From assembly GCA_012064415.1 (NCBI GenBank), contig SSNU01000088.1:195946-206848 (forward strand): DNA of 10,903 nucleotides, written 5' to 3'. Source of the DNA: Gyrodactylus bullatarudis (taxonomy: Eukaryota > Platyhelminthes > Monogenea > Gyrodactylidea > Gyrodactylidae). Below are positions 1 to 7,863 of this stretch, in pieces. Made by a program: the position numbers and the translations under genes. Under the pieces are notes generated by a model, which was given only the letters and a program-made list of their open reading frames with translations, did no database searches and had not been told where the DNA came from. The stretch's first letter is position 1. Each line of letters starts with the position of its first letter.

Positions 1-739
1 GCTTACATTATATTCTTCTTTGACATTTACTATTTCTTTCATAATTTGTAAAATATTATTTTAATGAATTCTTAACTTTTATCATTTTTAAAGTATTGCC
101 ACTGATGATGCTTTGTGAAATGTACATATGGCCCCAATATATATCTTTTTTCTAATTTTTCAAATATGATTTTAAGTGGATTTTCGGACGTATTTGAAAA
201 TTTACGTGAATATTTCAGTCACAACGTTATAGACAATCTATGCCGAACAGCTCCCTGAAGAACTACTTGGTTCAAAATTATTATTTTTTCAACTAAACTT
301 GTGCTTAGTTTTACTTAGCACAAGCATATAATATTCTTCAACTAACTACCAATCACAATTTTCGATAAATTGATAGCTATATTCCTTCTAATCTAAAACT
401 TTTTACAAAAACAGTCTCGTCTTGGAACCTTTACTCATCTCAGATGAAATAATATTTTAGCCTGAAATTTAAGGAAACCAGATAACTTTTTATTCTGTAT
501 CGAATGATGCTAATTTCATGATGATTAAACAAAAATAAATCAACTTTGTTTTGGCTGAAGCATATTGAATAAAAAATGGCATGACAATAGGGGATAAAAA
601 GAATAAGCCAATGCTGAAATTTCGGCTCGAAATAATCAAAAATAACTTATTTATGGCCAAACAAAATGTCACCTAGTTTCTTAAAAAAATATAAATTTCA
701 TACTCCTACTCATAAGTAATCAAGCAGAAAAGTCATTAT
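1..739. other. AT-rich spacer, no gene recognised
   Basis: No open frame has family-like content. The only structure noticed is a short hairpin, CTTGTGCT/AGCACAAG (298-305 and 317-324, 11-nt loop). The minus-strand open frame near 490-672 is hydrophobic low-complexity sequence typical of chance AT-rich reading frames. Confidence 0.6.
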
Positions 740-782
740 CGTCCGGTTTAACTCTCATACATTTTTTAGGAAGTTTAGTGTA
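740..782 (+). repeat. Dispersed repeat, copy 1
   Basis: This 43-bp stretch matches 10295-10337 in the same orientation at about 36 positions. The core from 756 (CATACATTTTTTAG, then GTTTAGTGTA) matches 25 of 27 bases. The copies are 9.5 kb apart and flank both host genes, so they are probably ends or fragments of one interspersed element. Confidence 0.6.
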
Positions 783-813
783 CTTTAAAGTAAAAAATTT
801 TAAAGGTTTAAAT

Positions 814-913
814 TATGACTAAATTTTTATTAATGATTAAATATGCCTTAAAAACATCAAAAAGGCATATTTTCATTTTTCTTTAGCGCTAAAGAATCCA
901 TTTATTAGTCATA
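814..913. repeat. Nested inverted repeats around a perfect 18-bp palindrome
   Basis: An outer pair, TATGACTAA (814-822) and TTAGTCATA (905-913), encloses an 11-bp pair, AAATATGCCTT (839-849) and AAGGCATATTT (862-872). It also encloses a perfect palindrome, TTCTTTAGCGCTAAAGAA (879-896). A separate palindrome, TACTTTAAAGTA, lies just upstream (781-792). The 100-bp block could extrude as a branched cruciform and may be a very small foldback element. There is no evidence of coding. Confidence 0.7.
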
Positions 914-940
914 CTTTTGAGGCCCTACTAATAAGTATCC

Positions 941-960
941 TAAGCACCTAGAACGAAATA
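941..960. repeat. Solitary copy of the foldback element terminus
   Basis: TAAGCACCTAGAACGAAATA here matches the outer right end of the intronic foldback (4419-4438) at 19 of 20 bases. It shares TAAGCACCTAGAAC with the reverse complement of the left end. The similarity stops on both sides, so this is either a solo end or the edge of a more diverged relative. It indicates a dispersed repeat family. Confidence 0.65.
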
Positions 961-2741
961 TGCTGCACTATTCTTTATTTCATATATATATTAGTAGAAG
1001 GATTTTAGGAAGTTCACAATTTATATTACACAAATCAAGACTCATCACAGGTTTTTATAGACTTCCACGATCATTATACTTATGCATCCAATCCTCTTTA
1101 TCGTGCAGGATGACAATTTTTTCGAATTTAATTTCGGTTTTTCGTCATTCTTTCAGTATATGATCATTGATCATCTTCATGTCAAAGATTGTCCTTTTGG
1201 CCCTTTATCACTTCCGTATTAAAATTCTTCGAGTGTCACTTAATCGGTCAAGGGAATCTCGTCTCGGTTCTAGATTGTAATCCAACTTGAAAGTAAGGAT
1301 TTATAAGTTTAAAAAGAATATAGAATCTATACAGTTATTTGACAATAAATGATGAGAGTTTTGGATTTTTACAAAAATCAACCTGCGATAATCGGTTTCC
1401 TTGTTCAATAATTATTAATTCCTAACTTTTGGTCAAATTTTTCAAGTTAAACTTTGAAAGAGATGAAATTTAATGGGTACTAGAGTAGGGTGAAATATTT
1501 AACCACATATTAGGACCAACTTTTCTGATAGAACTATCAATTCTAAGCATTATTTTGTATTGAAGGATGTGTCGAAAATGCTCAATTTTCAATGAATTTT
1601 TACTATGCAATCACTAAAATCCGGAATATCTTGGCCATTCAATCAAGGTCCTAGATTTAATCTTCAAAAATAGTAATCTTATCTTCGAGAAGGTCATCAT
1701 GGTGAATTTTGTTGTTTTATCGTTTCCGTCGGATATTTTGGGAAAAATGGCCAATGACATAATGGAGAATGTCTTTCACGCTTTAAAATTATGCAAAACA
1801 TGATCTGAGTACTAAATTTTATCAGAAAAGTAAGTACTCTCGTGAGTTGTTCGGAGAAAAAATAATTTCACTCTAGCCTAATGGGTACCTTTTTTCAAAA
1901 TGGTCTTGTAAACACAGTGTGAATGACATGGTTAGTATCCTATGGATTCAGACAAGCCAAGAAATCTGGATCTTGAAGTAGTGATATTTATAAAAGTCTT
2001 AAACTCTCAACTTAATATCAAGAAACTTTATCAGGCAAACTAGCAAGTTTTTATTTCTCTAAAGTAAAAATTTAGCTACTGGGATACCGAAAAAATACAT
2101 ATAATCAATTTATTTCCTTGAAGTAGGCCAGGTTCGAATAAGTTAAGAGTGGAAACTGGATTTTAATAAGAAAGGTGTACAGTATTGTTGGGAATTAGGT
2201 TGAAACTGGGAATAGTAGCCGTGAATGGCTGAATTTTATATACCATTGGTAAGAGAAATTCTATTCGGTACATTTTTATAGTCCCTGATAGGTTAGTAGC
2301 AGGTAGAGGGTTGTTTTTTCAGTAAAAATCCTAAATTTTCATTTATTGCAATACTGATTAAAAGGTATTCGAGAAATATTGTAAAAATATAATAATGTTT
2401 TTCCGAATTTCATTGAGAAATGAAATAAAAATGAAAGACTGAAAGCAAAGAAACTTGAGATCAGGATCATTAAAAACTACTAATAGGTTATTAACAAGGG
2501 TTTGGGTGAACATCCAAAATTTATACAAAGAACCACAAGTATAATTTATGTCAAGATAAAAAGCTTGAATTCGAGAGAATGGAATGAAAAGTAAAATGGG
2601 AATTATAATTCTTCTGATCAAAATAATTTAAAAGAAAGTTTTGGTAATGAATAAATTAAAAATTTTATTTTTCAAATTGAATATGGGAGAAATTATATAA
2701 CAATATACTATGATTCATATTATTTGAATAAAGAAATCATC
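961..2741. other. AT-rich spacer, no gene recognised; weak degenerate inverted repeat at 1473-1890
   Basis: No coding signal is convincing. Around 1473-1550 and 1800-1890 the sequence is loosely self-complementary: CTAGAGT followed by a GTGAAAT-like block, and a 12-base match ACTTTTCTGATA. This may be a decayed terminal inverted repeat about 420 bp long, but the alignment needs several gaps. The rest shows nothing I can name. Confidence 0.45.
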
Positions 2742-2768
2742 TTTATTAAGGTTTATCAATTTTTTATT
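2742..2768 (-). terminator. Candidate poly(A) signals of the RRM/zinc-finger gene
   Basis: On the minus strand, AATAAA occurs at 2768-2763 and again at 2747-2742. These are the first canonical hexamers found after the stop codon at 3213. They imply a 3' UTR of about 450-490 nt that includes the AAT/ATT microsatellite. A noncanonical signal nearer the stop cannot be excluded. Confidence 0.4.
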
Positions 2769-3117
2769 ATAGCAAGATGGTAATTGTATTATGGAGAGAG
2801 AGTGGTAATAACAAAGATTTTATACACATATAGACCATGATTGAATTTCGATTAAATAAATGTACAATGGGTATACTGTATAATGTAATGGGTGAAATTA
2901 GGCCTCCGTTGATTTAAAAGAGGATCAACTGAAAAAGGGTGTTTTGGTAGTCGAGAAAGATGGCTGGATATAAACCAATATAATATAATATATATAGGGG
3001 AAAAGTCGGTGTGATCAATGGAGGGATGGATTTGTCAGATACGGCTATAAGTGGTAAAGGAAAAAAAATATTATCTTAAAACTCAAGAGACTATTCTGGC
3101 ATTTGTAAAAGTTGTAT

Positions 3118-3153
3118 AATAATAATAATAATAAATTATTATTAATAATAATT
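3118..3153. repeat. AAT/ATT microsatellite in the probable 3' UTR
   Basis: A run of AAT triplets switches at its middle to ATT triplets and back, so the 36-bp tract is partly self-complementary. It lies 60-95 bp beyond the RRM gene stop codon. Transcribed from the minus strand it would give an AU-rich, hairpin-capable element containing AUUUAUU-like sequence. A regulatory effect is only a possibility. Confidence 0.85.
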
Positions 3154-3212
3154 CAATAAGATAATTTGAATTTCTTACAACTTACAGAGATGTTTCAAAG
3201 AAGAAAAATCAA

Positions 3213-6200
3213 TCAATCAAGACTCTCATCAATTTTGATAGTTTTCATGGCTACCTCGTTGGAGCAGTCTTCACTAAGACTCTTTGCTGACTTGTGAAGT
3301 TCTTTATTCTCTTCAATGTCTGTGGCGTCATCCTCGTCCTCTTCTTCATCTTCATCTTGGTCAACGTCATCATCAGAAGAGGGGTTGGCCTCATGTCGAC
3401 TTACTTCACTTCGGAGACGATTCCTTGGCATGGAGTTTGTCTGTTCGTATGTATGGGTAGACTTTTTATTTATTTTTTCAACAGATGATGTTGTTTTACG
3501 TTTGGGAGCTGGGAAATTTTAATTTTGTTTAGTTTTTTAATTTTAGATTTGCAAATTTGATTATAGGTAGAGCAACAAAAAGTCATATTTTACAGGTAAG
3601 GTATATCACACTAATAAACCCCTTTGGTATAATCAGAAGGGGTTCAAGGTTTCATATAAAAATAGTTTTTATGAAGCAGATATCTATAGGAATCCTTTCC
3701 ATTGAATATCCCCAAGCTATTCTAACTGACCAATCAGATTCATCCTTTGATTTCTCATGATTGACATTTTGATTACATCATACAGGGTGCTTTATTCTAA
3801 ACTCTACAAGCTATGCCAAAATCTGCAATACCAAGTAGCATAAAGATGACAGATTTGAGAATTATGTTCATTGCTCATAAGCAGTAGGAAAATTCTCCAA
3901 GTCATATAATATGACTCAAAAAATAAGTGCTTCATTATAGGCGCCTAAAAATAAGTTTTTTAGGTCATCTTTTTGGTGCTCTAATCATGAGTTTTGCATC
4001 TGAGCCTGTATCGAAGAAAGAAGAGTGATATTTTTTTATTATCATTATTAACTGAGCTTCAAAAACTACCATCTTTACTATTTTGCACAGGAAGTTAGTA
4101 CCATAAGGTACAGTTCTAGGTGCTTAGATAATATATCCCAAAGGATCGTCTTATTTGGTAATAGATTAGCCCATGTCGCTGAATGTTACAGCTTACTAAT
4201 GGATCCCACCGTGACTAGTACGAAAGAAACTCTAAGGAGATTTAGAAATAATTCAACTGTACATCTTTGGTAGGCATATATAGAGGACGAAACGCGCGTA
4301 TATCTCTACCAAAGATGTATAGTTGAATTATTTCTAAATCCCCTTAGAGTTTCTTTCAATATTCAGCGACATGGGCTAATCTATTACCAAATAAGACGAT
4401 CCTTTGGGTTATATTATCTAAGCACCTAAAACGAAATAATTGTAGATAAATTATGAAAATTTTGACAAGACTTACCCAGTTTTGGGGAGGACAGTTTGAG
4501 ATTGATTTCATCATTCTGGTCGTCATTATCTGAAACATCTGAAGCAATTTCGTCAGTCTAAAGAATTTATTAATCAGTAAAAATTTTGTTCTATTAGCTA
4601 TGATTATAATCATAAAACTCACGCATAATGTGACCAAAGTGCAGTCTGGTTCAGGGATTTCTTCAGATTTACGAGGTTGTTGGATGCTGATTGAGGAAAC
4701 TTCTGAGTTGTTAGAGGGACTATAGTTTGAGTCTGTTTTCCTTTTCGCCCCCTGGATTTAATAGCCAAATTTTAAACAGTTCAATCCCAATAATACAGTG
4801 GAAATTTTACAAAAAAGAGAAAATTATTTAGCGTATTGTAAAAATACATGGAACCTACAAAGGATGGCAGAAGGATGACAAGTCTATAAAAAATGCTATG
4901 ATCATTGGTAGAAAACAAATCAATAATTTGAATAGTTTCCAGAAGAAATATTTTTGATAAAAGCAATCAATCTTTGCTAAATTTTGATGAAATTACTTTA
5001 TTAGAGTAGAAATTTTACGAATTTTGGATGTGATGAATAGAATATTAATACAAATTAGTCGGTATCATTCGTTCTCTGAGCTTCCAGGTAACAGTGAAAT
5101 TGTTGTTATTTTTTGCTAAAAGATGAGAAATCTGCCTTTATAATAGTTGTAGTTGGAATATCCTCCGTTTGCTTAGCACCATCAACGTTAAACATCAGGC
5201 GAGTTTTGTATTTTGATGTTTTCTGTGCACTTGTTACTGTCAATATTGAAACTTCCGAGTGAGTATTGAAACTAAACTTATTCTTATTCAAGTTTAAAAA
5301 AACACTAAAACTCTTAAAGAATATGAATTGAATAACATTAGTTCGTAAAGTCCCTTGTCTTTTGCTACTGTAACTTGAATATGTTTAGATGAATTCATCC
5401 GAGGTTTTGTTTTCTCTATAAAAATATTTTTTTGCGAATTCACATTGAACCAAGTGTTAAAATAAGTATCGTGACTAAATGACATAAAGAGTTTCGAAAC
5501 TCCCTGACTTTCAATATTCACGGTAACACGTGTATCAAAATGAAATTTTCTAGTTTTCTTCATTTGGAGGTTAACACTTGTGAATTTTTTATACACTAGG
5601 ATGGTTTTTTGTCTTTTTTCCGATTTAAAATTATTAATCTAAATATTTTTATGAGGCTTTTGACACACTGAGATTTCGACCAAAATAAAATAAAATTGCA
5701 TTTTTCATTGAAACCTTTATCGTGATTTTTCGAAAAGTCTATTTTTCATGACTAAGGCTAGAAAAATGTTTTATGCAAAGGCAAAGTTTTGTTGAGAAAA
5801 ATAAGACAATTGTGCTATTATTAAAAATAAATTAACTCCAATCTACGCTTTTAGAATAAATCTCCAAAACAAGCACATGTTTCAATTTAACTGCACGTGG
5901 AAGAAAAATACACAAGATGAGCTGAAATAATTTTAGTCTTGTACAACTGCCTTGTTAATTTATTCGAGTAGGGTTATCAACTCAGCATAAAATGAAGTTT
6001 TTACCAGAGTTGTTATTATCCTGTACTATAATGAATGAGTATAATTTTTATAGTCCTTATTTCTTGAGAAAATATAGTACAGCCTAATTTTTCGTCTTCT
6101 TCTTTTTCTTCAGGAATGCTAATAAAAGCCTAACATGCACGCTCTTATATAACGACTTGAGGAATGAATTGGTCCAATCTTATCGTCTTATTCATAATGA

Positions 6201-7743
6201 CTATAGAAACACAAAGCAGAAAGAATAATGATATTTTTAAAGCTTGAATCAATTGACAGAAGGTAAAATGTCAAGTACTCAAAAGATTCTCAAAATAAAT
6301 TTAAATTTAGCTAACTCACTGAATGTTCCTCCTCTTCGTCATCTGTGTTTCTACTGACAGAGTTTGATTCTTTTTCATTGTCCAAGAATTCACATTCACT
6401 AGATGACTGATTCTTCTTCTCTGGCAAGGAATAAATCTTAACATCGTGTTTAACTTCACAGTGACTAATCAGATCCCAAGATGCATAAAAGTTTTGTCCA
6501 CAATAGAAGCAATCAAGACTACTTGGTTCACCGGGAACTTTACATGACTGGGCGGAATCGGAGTCTTTGGACTTTTTGCCAAGATTGCAACCGGCTAATT
6601 TATGAGACATGAGATCTTCCACTGAATCAAAACATTTCCTACATCGACCACAGAGGAGAATATCTTCGGAAAAGTTTGTCTCTGAGAGGGATGTCATTGA
6701 CATATTTTTATGAGATAAATTTCTATAATTTCTACTATCATTATTACGAATGGAATGCATGGTTCTGTTACTGCCAGATGTTCGATTTGTCAAACTTTTT
6801 GATGAACTAATCGGATTTGTGATGATTGGAACAAGATTCTTTGATGTCTTATTGTGATGAGTTAATGAGGTGTTGTTGGGGTCTAATCGTGTCCGTTTTG
6901 CTCCACTATTATTCATTGATAAATTATCTTGATAAGGAAAATAGATTTTAAATAATTTTATCTATACAAATTCGGTTGACATATGATAAAACAGATTCAT
7001 GAACTGGATACATAATATGAAATCCGTTATTAAACCATTCGTTTTAATTTTTCCTTTGAATTACTGATAAGTTTGACAAAATTATCACGAAATAATTCAT
7101 CATTAGTGAATTTCAGAAAATTATAATATTCAATTTGTAAATAAACTATGATTTAACTCACTTTTCGTAGAATTGAATGTTGGATTAGGTTGGAACGAGG
7201 TAAAGTTTGTAAGAGGACTTTGATTGAGGAAATTACTGAATACATTCAACTGATTATTCGAATTTATAACAGGTAAGGGAATTTGAGGGAATGGATTTGT
7301 AAAAGTTGGAGCTGTCTTAACTGCCATTAAGTCAACGATTCCTGCCTTGCTGGCTTTTATGTTCGTATTAATTGTCTGATTCATTGGCACATTGGAACGA
7401 ACTCTCTTTCGAGCTTTCGGTTCAGAAGCAACTGTAACATCTTAAGATAAAGAATGTAAAATAGGATATAATAACAATTATATAATTCTTAAAATTTACC
7501 AAGATCTTTTCCGTAATAATTTTTAGAATCTTCGTTGTCGACAGCAAACCTAGCTTCGTATTCATTCGAGTATTGAACAAAAGCATATCCTTTATGCATT
7601 GAAATCCCCAAAATTTCTCCATATTTGGAAAATATCTGTGACACTTCAGCTCTAGTCATCTTGACAGTGTTTAGATTTCCGATGAAAATCCTTGATTTTA
7701 TACTGTCTGGATCTTGGCGATTAGTACTTGATAATGTGTTCAT
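3213..7743 (-). CDS. hnRNP C/RALY-like RRM protein with two C2H2-type zinc fingers, six exons, complete
   Basis: This is a reconstructed join on the minus strand: 7743-7500, 7440-7162, 6927-6320, 4751-4623, 4557-4476 and 3508-3213 (TGA at 3215-3213). It totals 1638 nt, 545 residues. Donors are GTAAAT, GTGAGT, GTGAGT, GTGAGT and GTAAGT; all acceptors end in AG; phases are 1, 1, 0, 0, 1 and every junction keeps the frame. Joining exons 1 and 2 completes the RRM end as KDLDVTVASEP, matching the hnRNP C pattern. The RRM covers residues 18-88, with RNP2 IFIGNL (19-24) and RNP1 KGYAFVQY (51-58). A basic cluster PKARKRVR follows, then an Asn/Ser/Pro-rich linker. Zinc finger 1 is C267-x2-C270-x12-H283-x4-C288. 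Zinc finger 2 is C314-x2-C317-x12-H330-x4-H335. Nuclear-signal-like AKRK (379-382) and PKRK (449-452) and an acidic run (about 493-514) lie toward the C-terminus. Nuclear pre-mRNA binding is expected from the RRM family; the zinc finger role is unknown. I saw no leucine-zipper-like segment after the RRM. Exons 1-3 are very secure; exons 4-6 rest on splice and phase logic. Confidence 0.85.
3509..4475 (-). other. Intron 5 of the RRM/zinc-finger gene, carrying the foldback element
   Basis: This 967-bp intron runs from donor GTAAGT (4475-4470) to acceptor TTTCCCAG (ending 3509). It holds the 320-bp foldback at 4113-4432, immediately inside the donor end. It also contains small inverted repeats: AGTCATAT/ATATGACT at 3900-3916, and CCTAAAAA/TTTTTAGG around 3944-3964. 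The remaining bases show no coding signal I trust. Confidence 0.75.
4113..4432. repeat. 320-bp foldback (long inverted repeat) element in intron 5
   Basis: Outer arms 4113-4187 and 4358-4432 are reverse complements with 3 mismatches in 75 positions. Inner arms 4222-4273 and 4306-4357 match with 2 mismatches in 52. Together 127 base pairs are about 96 percent paired around a 32-nt loop (4274-4305). The left arm has 34 extra bases (4188-4221) with no partner. The outer end, read inward, is TCTAGGTGCTTAGATAAT on the left and TTTAGGTGCTTAGATAAT on the right. It resembles a MITE or foldback transposon, with ends vaguely like mariner-type termini. No clear target-site duplication was seen. The two arms are too similar to be chance. 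Confidence 0.9.
4752..6319 (-). other. Intron 3 of the RRM/zinc-finger gene (1568 bp)
   Basis: The intron runs from donor GTGAGT (6319-6314) to acceptor AAATCCAG (ending 4752). It contains the open frames at 5106-5641 described separately, and a 10-bp inverted pair CTGTACTATA/TATAGTACAG (6021-6030 and 6073-6082). A third in-frame codon after the donor is TAG, so a retained intron would stop the protein at residue 379. The remainder is AT-rich and featureless to me. Confidence 0.75.
5106..5641 (-). pseudogene. Possible frameshifted coding relic of unknown type inside intron 3
   Basis: Two minus-strand open frames overlap head to tail with a frame change. The first is open from just after a TAG near 5641 to a stop at 5294. 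The second is open from about 5390 to 5106. The first contains RKFHFDTRVTVNIES and WFNVNSQ; the second contains NKFSFNTHSEVSILTV and MFNVDGA. The F-x-F-(D/N)-T and FNV blocks in the same order suggest two diverged repeat units of one former protein. Neither frame starts convincingly with ATG and I recognise no family. It could equally be chance open sequence in AT-rich DNA. Confidence 0.25.
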
Positions 7744-7863
7744 CTTTTACCAGGTGAAATATACCTATTTTTATAAATGGTAATCAATACAAACAAACTC
7801 AGGTTTTTCGTATAACGTTTTGTTAAAATTTGTATTAAAGTTAATTTAATTTGTGACTTTTCA
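7744..7863. promoter_or_regulatory. Shared 120-bp divergent promoter region between the RRM gene and SSRP1
   Basis: Only 120 bp separate the two start codons, which face away from each other, so both core promoters and both 5' UTRs must fit here or overlap the coding starts. A palindromic TTTATAAA at 7770-7777 offers a TATA-like box on either strand. On the plus strand it lies about 87 bp before the SSRP1 ATG, which would leave a 5' UTR of roughly 55-60 nt. On the minus strand it is only about 27 bp from the RRM gene ATG, which is too close for a normal TATA spacing, so that gene probably starts another way. That assignment is inference. Confidence 0.6.

Noticed and set aside
298..324. Short hairpin with 8-bp arms resembling a terminator
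   Set aside because: This is eukaryotic DNA, the stem is short and no gene ends there; chance is likely.
960..1163. 67-codon plus-strand frame
   Set aside because: No family-like motif, and it starts in the repeat terminus; consistent with a random frame.
2358..2621. 87-codon minus-strand hydrophobic frame
   Set aside because: Phe/Ile-rich composition expected from AT-rich DNA. It lies beyond the likely poly(A) signals of the RRM gene, with no promoter or motif.
3294..3522. Plus-strand frames rich in Ser, opposite the RRM gene's last exon
   Set aside because: They are antisense shadows of the acidic run: GAT/GAA codons read backwards give Ser/Phe runs. The minus-strand exon has matching splice phase.
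3782..3792. TACAGGGTGCT, resembling the end of some Tc1/mariner elements
   Set aside because: No partner CACCCTGTA end was found in the window and the match is too short to call an element.
4356..4637. 93-codon minus-strand frame
   Set aside because: It reads intron 4, exon 5 in the wrong frame and the right foldback arm. The spliced frame through exons 4-6 is better supported.
4781..4966. 61-codon minus-strand frame next to exon 4
   Set aside because: It lies in intron 3 upstream of a good acceptor, has no motif and is hydrophobic AT-rich sequence.
7422..7622. Minus-strand frame overlapping exon 1 of the RRM gene
   Set aside because: It is off-frame to the RRM and crosses intron 1. Composition is Ile/Phe-rich chance sequence.
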